Of a stretch of DNA of 64,000 nucleotides, positions 30,966 through 38,850 are shown piece after piece (within the stretch, counting starts at the first letter, position 1; every line of letters starts with the position of its first letter). A program made the translations under genes and the position numbers. This DNA is from Pluralibacter sp. UBA7423 (GTDB lineage: Bacteria > Pseudomonadota > Gammaproteobacteria > Enterobacterales > Enterobacteriaceae), in the NCBI GenBank assembly GCA_002470465.1, contig DKMD01000019.1, forward strand, positions 186,001-250,000. The letters run 5' to 3'. The notes under the pieces were generated by a model. That model was not told the DNA's origin, searched no databases, and saw only the letters and a list, made by a program, of their open reading frames with translations.

Positions 30966-31092
30966 CCATTATGTCGGGCGGCGAGGCAATCGCCCCCGGC
31001 TTACGTTTCCCCCAGTTCCCCCCGGCATTAACCGCTTGCCATCGCCCATTTTCACGCTAAGGTGTTCACACATTCAGGCGAAGGAACCCCTC

Positions 31093-32109
31093 ATGGCGAA
31101 CAAGGCGCGAGCGACCATCAGCGACGTGGCAAAAGCAGCAAAAACGGGCAAAACCAGCGTGTCACGCTACCTCAACGGCGAAAAACATCTGCTGTCCGAT
31201 GCCCTGCTGGCACGTATTGAAACCGCAATTGCCGCTCTCGATTACCGTCCGAGCCTGATGGCGCGCGGCCTGAAGCATGGCCGAACCCGGCTGATTGGTC
31301 TGATCATCGCCGATATTACCAACCCTTACTCCGTCAACGTGCTGAGCGGTATTGAAGCCGCCTGCCGCGAGCAGGGCTTTACGCCTCTGGTCTGCAACAC
31401 CAATAACGAAGTTGACCAGGAGCGGCATTACCTCGACCTGCTGCGCAGCTACCAGGTGGAAGGGATCGTGGTGAACGCCGTGGGCATGCATGAAGAGGGG
31501 CTGAACCGCCTGCAACAGTCAGCGCTGCCGATGGTGCTCATCGACAGAAAAATTCCTGATTTCGCCTGCGACGTGGTGGGGCTGGATAACAACCAGGCCG
31601 CCACCACGGCTACCGAACACCTTGTTGAACAAGGATTTGAAGCACTGCTGTTCATCAGCGAACCGCTCGGAAGCGTCAACACGCGCAGGGAGCGCCTGGC
31701 CGCGTTTCGCGCCACGCTTGCCCGCTATCCGGGTATCAGAGCCGAGAATGTGGAAGTGCCGCTGAATGATGGCGCGCTGATTGATAACGCCCTGCGCCAG
31801 TTCCACGCCGCTCATCGCGGAATGCGTAAAGCCGTGATCTCCGCCAACGGCGCGCTGACGCTGCTGGTGGCGCGCTCCCTTAAACGTCTCGGCCTGCACT
31901 GGGGAAGCGACATCGGTCTGCTGGGCTTTGATGAGCTGGAGTGGGCTGAACTGGCGGGCGTCGGCATTACCACCCTCAAACAGCCGACCTGGAAAATTGG
32001 CCATGCCGCCGTAGAACAGGTGGTACGGCGGATCGAAGGCAGCAACGAACCGATCCGCGAGCAGGTATTCTCCGGCGAGCTGATCGTGCGCGGATCCACC
32101 CGCCGCTAA
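31093..32109 (+). CDS. LacI-family regulator of the ketogluconate cluster (PtxS/KguR-like)
   Basis: 338 residues from the ATG at 31093, which has AAGGA seven nucleotides upstream. The N-terminal helix-turn-helix reads TISDVAKAAKTGKTSVSRYLNG, and the hinge helix ends ALDYRPSLMARGL. A periplasmic-binding-protein-like effector domain with LIGLIIADITNPY follows. It precedes the kguEKT-ghrB genes on the same strand. The perfect palindrome TGGAACCGGTTCCA between it and kguE is the right size and symmetry for a LacI-family operator and resembles the Pseudomonas PtxS site. I infer it represses the operon and is relieved by 2-ketogluconate. E. coli K-12 has no counterpart at this site. Confidence 0.85.
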   Translation: MANKARATISDVAKAAKTGKTSVSRYLNGEKHLLSDALLARIETAIAALDYRPSLMARGLKHGRTRLIGLIIADITNPYSVNVLSGIEAACREQGFTPLVCNTNNEVDQERHYLDLLRSYQVEGIVVNAVGMHEEGLNRLQQSALPMVLIDRKIPDFACDVVGLDNNQAATTATEHLVEQGFEALLFISEPLGSVNTRRERLAAFRATLARYPGIRAENVEVPLNDGALIDNALRQFHAAHRGMRKAVISANGALTLLVARSLKRLGLHWGSDIGLLGFDELEWAELAGVGITTLKQPTWKIGHAAVEQVVRRIEGSNEPIREQVFSGELIVRGSTRR

Positions 32110-32115
32110 TTCCCT

Positions 32116-32131
32116 TGTGATGGCGATCATA
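32116..32131 (+). promoter_or_regulatory. CRP-like site upstream of kguE
   Basis: TGTGA, six nucleotides, then TCATA: one half is perfect and the other has three of five bases. It lies about 40 bp upstream of the palindromic operator, a natural position for activation of a sugar-acid operon. Confidence 0.5.
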
Positions 32132-32155
32132 AAACAGCCAGCCCTGACTTTTCTT

Positions 32156-32169
32156 TGGAACCGGTTCCA
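32156..32169. promoter_or_regulatory. Palindromic LacI/PtxS-type operator
   Basis: TGGAACCGGTTCCA is a perfect 14-bp palindrome with the central CG step favoured by LacI-family proteins. It is 50 bp upstream of the kguE start. The Pseudomonas PtxS operator is of the form TGAAACCGGTTTCA. No second copy was seen near the regulator's own start. Confidence 0.82.
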
Positions 32170-32218
32170 TCTAGCGTAGTAAAGAGAAACCCCGCTCAAT
32201 ACGCTTTGGAGTTACCGG

Positions 32219-32965
32219 ATGACAAGAAAAATCATCGTCGTCACTGCCGCCTATGGCCATGACCGAATCAGGTCCCTGGGCGGGCAAGCCGCCGTGCTGC
32301 CCATTATTGCCGCGGCCGGTGCCGATGGCGTCGAAATCCGCCGTGAGCTGTTGAGCCCGCAGGATATTGACCGCCTGCCACCGCTGGCAACGGCAATAGC
32401 GCACCACAACCTGCTGGCCTGCTACTCCGCCCCAGAGGCGCTGTTTACCGATGACGGTAGCCTTAACCCCCGCCTTCCCGCTCTGCTTGATGAAGCCCAC
32501 GCCCTGAACGCACTGTGGCTGAAGCTTTCACTCGGCCATTTCAGAAAGACAGACGAACTGACCTCATTGCGCACGCTGCTGGCCGAAAGCCCGGTGCCGC
32601 TGGTTATCGAGAATGACCAAAGCGAGTACGGCAGACTGGCACCGATGCAGCGCTTCCTGGCGGCGATTGACGAGCATAGCCTGCCCGTCAGGCTGACGTT
32701 TGATATGGGCAACTGGATATGGCTGGGTGAGTCGCCTGAACAGGCCTCTCGCCTGTTAGCTCCCGGTGTGGACTACGTGCATGTTAAAGCCGCTGAACCC
32801 CATCACGCCGGCTGGCGCGCTGGCGTGCCGGACCGCGATCCACGCTGGGCGGCGCTGCTCGACAGCCTGCCGGGCGACGTTCCACGCGGCATTGAGTTTC
32901 CGTTGGAAGGCGACGATTTAGTCGCCGTCACCCGTCACTATGTCCGCTGGCTGCGCGAGGAGTAA
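32219..32965 (+). CDS. kguE: Sugar-phosphate isomerase/epimerase-type protein, KguE-like
   Basis: The 248-residue TIM-barrel protein is of the xylose-isomerase-like (AP endonuclease 2) fold. Motifs include GADGVEIRRELL, the metal-site glutamate in PLVIENDQSEYG, and the TFDMGNW and VHVKAAEPHH segments that place Asp and His ligands. In Pseudomonas, kguE is the first gene of the 2-ketogluconate operon, but its exact reaction is not well established. GGAG precedes the start by eight nucleotides, and kguK follows after 2 nt. Confidence 0.82.
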   Translation: MTRKIIVVTAAYGHDRIRSLGGQAAVLPIIAAAGADGVEIRRELLSPQDIDRLPPLATAIAHHNLLACYSAPEALFTDDGSLNPRLPALLDEAHALNALWLKLSLGHFRKTDELTSLRTLLAESPVPLVIENDQSEYGRLAPMQRFLAAIDEHSLPVRLTFDMGNWIWLGESPEQASRLLAPGVDYVHVKAAEPHHAGWRAGVPDRDPRWAALLDSLPGDVPRGIEFPLEGDDLVAVTRHYVRWLREE

Positions 32966-32967
32966 CC

Positions 32968-33909
32968 ATGAAACAGGCACTGGATGTCATCACCATCGGC
33001 GAGGCCATGGCAATGTTTGTCGCCCAGAACACCGGCGAGCTGCACCAGGTTGATCGCTTTATTAAACGCGTGGCCGGAGCTGAACTGAACGTGGCCATCG
33101 GCCTGGCACGCCTGGGGCTAAACGTCAGCTGGGTGAGCCGCGTCGGCACGGACAGCTTCGGACAGTTCGTGCTGGATTCGCTGCAACAGGAAGGAATCAA
33201 CCGGGAGGGGGTAACGATGGATGAACGCTATCCGACCGGTTTCCAGCTCAAATCGAAAGCCGAAAATGGAACCGATCCCATTGTGGAATACTTCCGCAAA
33301 GGTTCGGCTGCCAGCCATCTCAGCCAGGAAGATTTTACCCTTTCACATTTCGCCCGTGCCCGCCATCTGCACCTTAGCGGCGTCGCCGCCGGTCTGTCAG
33401 ACAGCGCTTATGCGCTGCTGGATCATGCCGCGAGCGAGATGAAACGGGAGGGGAAAACGATCTCCTTCGATCCTAACCTTCGTCCGGTGCTCTGGCGCAG
33501 TGAAAGCGAGATGCGCGAGAAGCTTAATCGGCTGGCCTGCAAAGCGGACTGGGTTCTGCCCGGTTTGAAAGAAGGCGCAATCCTCACCGGAGAACACACG
33601 CCGGAAGGGATTGCTGAGTTTTACCTGAGCCGCGGCGTGAAGGCAGTCATCATCAAAACCGGCGCTGACGGCGCATGGTATCAGAGCCAGAACGGCGAAC
33701 GTGGTGCCGTAGCGGCGTTGAAAGTAGAGAACGTCGTCGATACCGTCGGCGCTGGCGATGGTTTTGCCGTCGGCGTCATCAGCGCACTGCTCGAAGGCAA
33801 AACGCTGCCGCAGGCCGTCACTCGCGGCAACAAAATTGGCTCGCTGGCAATTCAGGTACAGGGCGACAGCGAAGGCCTGCCCACCCGGGAAGCGCTCGGC
33901 GAGGCATAA
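32968..33909 (+). CDS. kguK: PfkB-family 2-ketogluconate kinase, KguK-like
   Basis: The 313-residue ribokinase-family protein has the N-terminal substrate region GAELNVAIGLARLG and the C-terminal signature DTVGAGDGFAVGV containing the catalytic Asp. It most resembles 2-keto-3-deoxygluconate and 2-ketogluconate kinases. From context it should phosphorylate 2-ketogluconate to 2-keto-6-phosphogluconate, which the downstream reductase would convert to 6-phosphogluconate. A KDG kinase role cannot be excluded by sequence alone. Confidence 0.83.
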   Translation: MKQALDVITIGEAMAMFVAQNTGELHQVDRFIKRVAGAELNVAIGLARLGLNVSWVSRVGTDSFGQFVLDSLQQEGINREGVTMDERYPTGFQLKSKAENGTDPIVEYFRKGSAASHLSQEDFTLSHFARARHLHLSGVAAGLSDSAYALLDHAASEMKREGKTISFDPNLRPVLWRSESEMREKLNRLACKADWVLPGLKEGAILTGEHTPEGIAEFYLSRGVKAVIIKTGADGAWYQSQNGERGAVAALKVENVVDTVGAGDGFAVGVISALLEGKTLPQAVTRGNKIGSLAIQVQGDSEGLPTREALGEA

Positions 33910-34001
33910 CCAGACTGCAATCTGGCCGTAAAACGAAAAAAAACGCTACCCTGTCCCCTACAAACGGCGGTGGCACCTACCTCAACAACAGAGGCTCGCA
34001 T

Positions 34002-35282
34002 ATGAACCGTTCAAGCCATGCAACGAAACGCTGGTTGTACATCATGCCTATCGTGTTTATCACCTACAGCCTGGCGTACCTCGACCGCGCAAACTTCAGT
34101 TTTGCCTCCGCCGCCGGCATCAACGACGATCTCGGCATCACCAAAGGCGTCTCCTCCCTGCTTGGGGCGCTGTTCTTCCTCGGCTACTTCTTCTTCCAGA
34201 TCCCCGGTGCGGTGTACGCCGAACGCCGCAGCGTGCGCAAACTGATTTTCGTCTGCCTGATCTTATGGGGCGGCTGCGCCTCGCTGACCGGCATGGTCAG
34301 CAACATCCCGATGCTGGCCGCGATCCGCTTCATTCTGGGGATCGTCGAGGCCGCCGTGATGCCTGCGATGCTGATTTACATCAGCAACTGGTTTACCCGC
34401 TCGGAGCGCTCGCGAGCCAACACTTTCCTGATCCTCGGCAATCCCGTGACGGTGCTGTGGATGTCGGTGGTCTCCGGCTACCTGATTCAGTCCTTCGGCT
34501 GGCGTGAAATGTTTATCTTCGAGGGCATTCCGGCGGTGATTTGGGCCTTCTGCTGGTGGGTGCTGGTGAAGGACAAACCGACCCAGGTGGGCTGGCTGTC
34601 AGAGGCAGAGAAAACCGAACTACAGGCACAGCTTGACCGCGAGCAGCAGGGTATCAAAGCGGTACGTAACTATGGCGAGGCCTTCCGCTCGCGCAACGTG
34701 ATTTTGCTGTGCATTCAATATTTCGCCTGGAGCATCGGGGTGTACGGGTTTGTGCTGTGGCTGCCGTCCATTATTCGCAGCGGCGGGGAAAACTTAGGCA
34801 TGGTTGAAGTGGGCTGGCTCTCCGCCGTGCCTTATCTGGCGGCGACCGTTGCAATGATCCTCGCGTCCTGGGCGTCTGACAAACTGCAGAATCGTAAGCT
34901 GTTTGTCTGGCCGCTGCTGCTGATTGGCGGCCTCGCCTTCATTGGCTCCTGGGCCGTAGGGGCCGATCACTTCTGGATCTCTTACAGCCTGCTGGTGATT
35001 GCCGGTGCCGCCATGTATGCCCCGTACGGACCGTTCTTCGCCATTGTGCCGGAGATGCTGCCGCGCAACGTCGCCGGAGGTGCGATGGCGCTTATCAACA
35101 GCATGGGCGCACTGGGCTCCTTTTTCGGCTCGTGGTTTGTCGGCTATCTCAACGGCGCAACCGGCTCGCCGTCTGCCTCCTACATTTTTATGGGGGTAGC
35201 GCTTTTCGTCTCCGTGTGGCTGACTTTAATTGTTAAGCCTGCTAATAATCAAAAAATCCCCGTCGGCGCACGCCACGCCTGA
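34002..35282 (+). CDS. kguT: MFS sugar-acid transporter, KguT-like
   Basis: 426 residues from the ATG at 34002 (AGAGG upstream). The frame is open to 33675, but the upstream residues are a shadow of kguK. The twelve-helix anion:cation symporter family protein starts [20 protein letters not shown], and the RANFSFASA motif is typical of hexuronate/2-ketogluconate symporters. It lies 92 bp after kguK and 22 bp before ghrB, so the transport, phosphorylation and reduction steps are encoded in sequence. Substrate is inferred from context. Confidence 0.85.
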   Translation: MNRSSHATKRWLYIMPIVFITYSLAYLDRANFSFASAAGINDDLGITKGVSSLLGALFFLGYFFFQIPGAVYAERRSVRKLIFVCLILWGGCASLTGMVSNIPMLAAIRFILGIVEAAVMPAMLIYISNWFTRSERSRANTFLILGNPVTVLWMSVVSGYLIQSFGWREMFIFEGIPAVIWAFCWWVLVKDKPTQVGWLSEAEKTELQAQLDREQQGIKAVRNYGEAFRSRNVILLCIQYFAWSIGVYGFVLWLPSIIRSGGENLGMVEVGWLSAVPYLAATVAMILASWASDKLQNRKLFVWPLLLIGGLAFIGSWAVGADHFWISYSLLVIAGAAMYAPYGPFFAIVPEMLPRNVAGGAMALINSMGALGSFFGSWFVGYLNGATGSPSASYIFMGVALFVSVWLTLIVKPANNQKIPVGARHA

Positions 35283-35304
35283 ACCCTTTAAAATGGAGAG
35301 AGAA

Positions 35305-36276
35305 ATGAAACCATCCGTCATTCTCTACAAGTCATTACCTGACGATCTGCAAAACCGCCTTGAGGAAAACTTTACGGTTATCAGGGTTCCAAATCTCAGC
35401 ATAGAGACCGTTAACCAGCATGCCGACGCGTTTAAAAACGCCGTGGGCCTGCTCGGCTCAAGCGAAAAAGTGGGGGCTGAGCTGCTGGAAAAAATGCCCG
35501 CGCTGCGCGCCACTTCCACCATTTCCGTGGGCTATGACAATTTCGATGTCGACGCGCTAAATGCCCACAAGGTCCTGCTGATGCACACGCCGACCGCGCT
35601 GACCGAAACCGTTGCCGACACGCTGATGGCGCTGATCCTGAGCAGCGCCCGCAGAGTTGTTGAAGTGGCCGAACGCGTCAAAGCAGGTGAGTGGACAAAG
35701 GGCATCGGCCCGGACTGGTTCGGTACTGACGTACACCATAAAACCATCGGCATCGTCGGCATGGGGCGTATTGGCCTGGCGCTGGCGCAGCGCGCGCATT
35801 TTGGCTTCGGCATGCCGGTGCTCTACAACGCCCGTCGCCAGCATAAAGAGGCTGAGGAACGTTTCAACGCTCGCCATTGCGACCTCGACACGCTGCTGCA
35901 GGAAGCGGATTTTGTCTGCTCGATTCTGCCGCTGACCGAAGAAACCCGTCACCTGTTCGGCACGAAGCAGTTCAGGCAGATGAAGCCAACGGCGATTTTC
36001 ATCAACGCAGGCCGCGGCCCGGTGGTGGACGAACAAGCGCTGATCGGCGCGCTAAAAAACGGCGACATTCATGCCGCAGGGCTGGACGTATTCGAGCAGG
36101 AACCTCTGCCGGTCTCTTCAGAACTGCTGAAGCTGCCAAACGTAGTGGCGCTGCCGCATATCGGCTCTGCCACGCATGAAACACGTTATGCGATGGCAGA
36201 AACGGCGGTGGATAACCTGATTAATGCGCTGAACGGAAAAGTGGAGACGAACTGCGTCAATCCGCAGGTGCTTTAA
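35305..36276 (+). CDS. ghrB: 2-hydroxyacid dehydrogenase GhrB (glyoxylate/hydroxypyruvate and 2-ketogluconate reductase)
   Basis: 323 residues from [15 protein letters not shown] at 35305 with GGAGAG upstream, matching E. coli GhrB (YiaE, 324 residues). The NAD(P)-binding motif is [16 protein letters not shown]. The catalytic Arg, Glu and His of the D-2-hydroxyacid dehydrogenases are in [10 protein letters not shown], the EQEP region and [12 protein letters not shown]. In K-12 it stands alone after yiaD and reduces glyoxylate, hydroxypyruvate and 2-ketogluconate. Here it is the last gene of the kgu cluster, where it would act as KguD on 2-keto-6-phosphogluconate. Confidence 0.93.
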   Translation: MKPSVILYKSLPDDLQNRLEENFTVIRVPNLSIETVNQHADAFKNAVGLLGSSEKVGAELLEKMPALRATSTISVGYDNFDVDALNAHKVLLMHTPTALTETVADTLMALILSSARRVVEVAERVKAGEWTKGIGPDWFGTDVHHKTIGIVGMGRIGLALAQRAHFGFGMPVLYNARRQHKEAEERFNARHCDLDTLLQEADFVCSILPLTEETRHLFGTKQFRQMKPTAIFINAGRGPVVDEQALIGALKNGDIHAAGLDVFEQEPLPVSSELLKLPNVVALPHIGSATHETRYAMAETAVDNLINALNGKVETNCVNPQVL

Positions 36277-36284
36277 GAGGGAAT

Positions 36285-36364
36285 TGCCCGGCGGCACTGC
36301 GTTTGCCGGGCCTACGTGTAGGCCGGATAAGTTTGTCGGCCCGGTAAGCACAGCGCCACCGGGC
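36285..36364. repeat. REP/BIME element between ghrB and yiaF
   Basis: It begins TTGCCCGGCGGCACTGCG, runs through GCCGGGCCTAC and GTAGGCCGGATAAG, and ends GCGCCACCGGGCA: two convergent REP palindromes. It occupies nearly the whole gap between two convergent genes, a usual REP position. Confidence 0.88.
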
Positions 36365-36376
36365 ACTAGCAGCACA

Positions 36377-37087
36377 TTAACGCGTGGCGTTAACCGCCGC
36401 GGTCCAGGCCTGGTTAAACGCCTGATGCTGGGAAGCCAGCGGGCCAATCAGCGAGTTGTACTGGCTTGCCTGCTGCGAGGTCGGGAACTGAATACCGTTC
36501 GCCACAAAGCTCACCTGCGTGCCCTGCTGTGCGACAAAATCGCCCACCTGCACCAGCTGCTGGGTGAAGATCTGTGCGGCCGGGATCAGCGGCTGCATCG
36601 CAGTCGCAGGCTGGGTCACCACCTTGTTGTACACCTGGTCAAACACAGGTTTCAGATCGTCGCTCTGCTTCAGGGCAGAGTGTGCGGCATCGGCCTGCAT
36701 TTTGGCGTTTTCAAGCTGCTGGCTCAGGACGCCGAGCGCACCGTTCGCCTGACGCAGCGGCTCACGCTGAGTCATGTAATCCTGCGGCACGCGGATGGCG
36801 TTCACGCTGTCGACAACCGGACGCAGACCCGCGTCCATCGCCTGGCTCACCTGCTGTGAATAGCCGTAGATCACCGCATAATCGGAGACAAACGGACCAA
36901 ACTGCTTTTTCTGATCGGTGGTCAGCGTCGGCAGACGTTCCCCACTCCGCATCGCGGAATTTTGCAGGAAGTCGATAAACGCTTTGCGCTGATCGCCTTC
37001 TTTATCGAAACACCCACTCAGGCTAACTACCATCAATAACGCCACCACGGACGCAAACCAGCGAGAGCAGGACTTTCCTGTCGCCAT
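36377..37087 (-). CDS. yiaF: DUF3053 lipoprotein YiaF
   Basis: 236 residues from MATGKSCSRWF at 37087, seven nucleotides after AGGAG; an ATG at 37093 sits too close to the ribosome site. The lipobox LSGC gives an acylated Cys, and Phe-Asp follow; Asp at +3 does not by itself decide membrane retention. The remainder is alpha-helical and Gln-rich, with no catalytic motif. The family function is unknown; E. coli YiaF is 236 residues. Confidence 0.9.
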   Translation of the reverse strand: MATGKSCSRWFASVVALLMVVSLSGCFDKEGDQRKAFIDFLQNSAMRSGERLPTLTTDQKKQFGPFVSDYAVIYGYSQQVSQAMDAGLRPVVDSVNAIRVPQDYMTQREPLRQANGALGVLSQQLENAKMQADAAHSALKQSDDLKPVFDQVYNKVVTQPATAMQPLIPAAQIFTQQLVQVGDFVAQQGTQVSFVANGIQFPTSQQASQYNSLIGPLASQHQAFNQAWTAAVNATR

Positions 37088-37675
37088 TTTCATACTCCTT
37101 CAGCCAAAAAAGCGCAAACTGGCACACACGTGCCTGACGCTGACAAGGATAGTCGAGGTAAGCCTTACAGGATACTCTTTCCTGCATTCCTGGAGGGAAA
37201 AGTCACCGGCCTGTCATCATCGCGGAAAAGGTTAGTTATTTATTGCCTTCATCACAATTCATAAGATTTCTCTTCCTCGACATGCATTAGATAACGCCAT
37301 GAATTAATGGCCGTTTATTCAGTACCATGGGTGTTTCTTCCCCACGCGGTACGATAATCGTACGCATCCCCCGACCAGCACGTTGTTGAACAACGCTCTA
37401 CGACCAAAAGCAACGCAAAAACCTGATCGCGGGCACGGCACATCACGCCCGCCCTTTTGCGTTTTTTTACTGTCGATTTACAAAAAAAGTGCTGAACAAC
37501 TTTCCCGTTTCTTTATCAGATAATTAGTTCTGGCGGACGTCTGGCTGAAACGCGTCAGGGAAAATATATCGCACGAATAATCACTCCCGTGACAACACCT
37601 CATCCTTTTTACTGACTACGCTTAATGAGCTTGCCAAAAATAACAATCTCATTAGGCCCTCCAGAGGAGTTCTCA
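37088..37675. other. 588-bp noncoding region between yiaF and yiaG
   Basis: This gap separates the divergent yiaF and yiaG genes. It contains the leftward yiaF promoter near yiaF, a structured element with a strong terminator (37327-37468) in the middle, and an AT-rich stretch before yiaG. No full-length protein gene was found. Confidence 0.7.
37327..37468 (+). ncRNA. Candidate structured RNA ending in an intrinsic terminator
   Basis: A hairpin CGTTGTT-G-AACAACG (37381-37395) is followed by a large nested terminator. Its outer arms AACGCAAAA / TTTTGCGTT and inner arms GCGGGC / GCCCGC close on seven T residues at 37462-37468. A 20-codon frame (37327-37389, ending at the first hairpin) lies upstream, but it has no ribosome site. 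The layout fits a small RNA or a leader-peptide attenuator. The next rightward gene, yiaG, starts 208 nt later. I recognise neither the RNA nor the peptide. The 5' end is a guess. Confidence 0.4.
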
Positions 37676-37963
37676 ATGGAATATAAAGATCCGATGTCTG
37701 AACTGCTGAGTAGTCTGGAAAACATTGTTTTTAAAGACGATTCACAACGTATTACCCTGACACAAAAGCCCACTGCCTTTACCGAGTTTGAGCAACTGCG
37801 TAAAGGCTCCGGTTTAAAGATTGATGATTTCGCCCGCGCAATGGGCGTCAGCGTGAGCATGGTGCAGGAGTGGGAATCAAGACGAGAAAAGCCGACGGCC
37901 TCCGAACTGATGCTGATGCGCTTAATTCAGGCGAATCTTGCCGGTAGTAAACAGCCCGTCTGA
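37676..37963 (+). CDS. yiaG: HTH (XRE-family) transcriptional regulator YiaG
   Basis: 95 residues from MEYKDPMSELLSSLE at 37676, preceded by AGGAG. The C-terminal helix-turn-helix reads IDDFARAMGVSVSMVQEWESRREKP, the form seen in HigA/MqsA-like antitoxins and stand-alone YiaG. No toxin partner is adjacent on the same strand. E. coli YiaG is 96 residues and its targets are largely unknown. In K-12 cspA follows nearby; it is absent from this gap. Confidence 0.9.
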   Translation: MEYKDPMSELLSSLENIVFKDDSQRITLTQKPTAFTEFEQLRKGSGLKIDDFARAMGVSVSMVQEWESRREKPTASELMLMRLIQANLAGSKQPV

Positions 37964-37983
37964 AAGCATTACCGCTTTATCAG

Positions 37984-38011
37984 CCCCCGCCAGTGCGGGG
38001 GTTTTTGTTTT
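37984..38011. terminator. Terminator between yiaG and ccdB
   Basis: The stem CCCCCGC / GCGGGGG has a four-base loop followed by TTTTTGTTTT. It terminates yiaG rightward transcription and lies between converging genes. Confidence 0.92.
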
Positions 38012-38040
38012 CCGTCAGCAAATACGCTGGCAGGAATCGT

Positions 38041-38349
38041 TCAAAAATCATCAAAAACAAAATCCAGCGCATTTTTAATGTTCTGCCGCCAGGGGCGCGC
38101 ATTCATCACTTGATCCCCAATCTGGGCCATCCGCACGCTGGCCATTTCATGGGTCATCACCAGATAGTCTGTCCCTTCAACGTTCAGAATGGGCGTTAAG
38201 CGCCGGACAGGCGGTGCGGTTAACCTGCTCGCCGGATACAGAGGGATCACGATGCGGGTGTTAAGTTCTTCAATGATGTCGCTTTGAACATCCAGCAAAT
38301 AAGGGTAGGCCTGACGATTCCCGTTATTACGATAGACAACGTACTGCAT
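38041..38349 (-). CDS. ccdB: CcdB-family toxin homologue, altered C-terminus
   Basis: The 102-residue protein has the CcdB fold features DVQSDIIEELNTRIVIPL, then VMTHEMASV. It is closer to the chromosomal O157-type CcdB than to the F-plasmid protein. CcdB poisons DNA gyrase, and in the F protein the last residues W99-G100-I101 are essential for killing. The O157-type protein ends in ...FMLDGI, whereas this one ends in ...FVFDDF, replacing the penultimate Gly and last Ile. It may therefore be a weakened or inactive toxin. The gene starts 2 nt after the antitoxin stop, the standard antitoxin-first arrangement. Confidence 0.85.
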   Translation of the reverse strand: MQYVVYRNNGNRQAYPYLLDVQSDIIEELNTRIVIPLYPASRLTAPPVRRLTPILNVEGTDYLVMTHEMASVRMAQIGDQVMNARPWRQNIKNALDFVFDDF

Positions 38350-38351
38350 CG

Positions 38352-38591
38352 CTAAAACGTCCTGAAATCATCGGACAGGAGCTCATGCTCATCGGAAATC
38401 CGGTTGAGCTCCTGCAGCCCGGCCCGATTTTCCTGTTTCCAGCGTTCATTCCCTGAGGCATCAATCGCCTGCTTCAACGCGTCAGTCAGCACCGCTGAGA
38501 GATTGAGTCCCGCATCGCGCGCCTGCTGAAGTAATCCAGGTTCAAGCGTGACGCTCACCGTTTTTTTATGTCGAACATGCACGACTGGCAT
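38352..38591 (-). CDS. ccdA: CcdA-family antitoxin homologue
   Basis: 79 residues from the ATG at 38591, with an AAGGGGGG ribosome site; a longer frame to 38624 lacks one. The N-terminal ribbon-helix-helix region reads KTVSVTLEPGLLQQARDAGLNLSAVL, and the acidic C-terminus ends DEHELLSDDFRTF, the part that wraps CcdB in the family. It probably neutralises the downstream CcdB homologue and represses the pair through the palindromes just upstream. Confidence 0.85.
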   Translation of the reverse strand: MPVVHVRHKKTVSVTLEPGLLQQARDAGLNLSAVLTDALKQAIDASGNERWKQENRAGLQELNRISDEHELLSDDFRTF

Positions 38592-38605
38592 ACCGGCCCC
38601 CCTTA

Positions 38606-38650
38606 TTACACGTGTAAACTGCACCTGTCATTATGAGCAAAATTTGCTCA
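38606..38650. promoter_or_regulatory. Twin palindromes in the ccdAB promoter
   Basis: TTACACGTGTAA (38606-38617) is a perfect 12-bp palindrome, and TGAGCAAAATTTGCTCA (38634-38650) is an 8+1+8 perfect inverted repeat, both immediately upstream of ccdA. Their spacing is close to three helical turns centre to centre. This is what autorepression by a ribbon-helix-helix antitoxin would require. A leftward promoter with TTGCTC and TTTACA boxes overlaps both. Confidence 0.6.
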
Positions 38651-38805
38651 CATAACCATTCCACCGCAGTGAAAGGACAGTTGAGCAACAATGCCAGCTC
38701 ATGCTAACACGCAGGCATACACAGTATGCTGTCGCCAGAGAGAATCTGCGTGGAGGCTCGTAAAAACACGAATATTCCCCCGCGTTGTCGTAAAACCCCA
38801 GTCAT

Positions 38806-38832
38806 AAAAAAACCCGCCGAGTGGCGGGTTTC
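38806..38832 (-). terminator. glyQS operon terminator
   Basis: On the minus strand, AAACCCGCCACTCGGCGGGTTT followed by a T-run lies just past the glyS stop. The stem is seven or more GC-rich pairs. Confidence 0.92.
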
Positions 38833-38850
38833 TGACATGCGGAAAACCAA

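Noticed and set aside
31036..31092. Upstream extension of the LacI-type regulator gene
   Set aside because: The extra 19 residues precede the helix-turn-helix without similarity, and the ATG at 31093 has its own ribosome site.
37327..37389. A 20-codon frame before the nested terminator
   Set aside because: Not annotated as a gene: no ribosome site and no recognised leader-peptide codon pattern. It is kept only as part of the RNA candidate.
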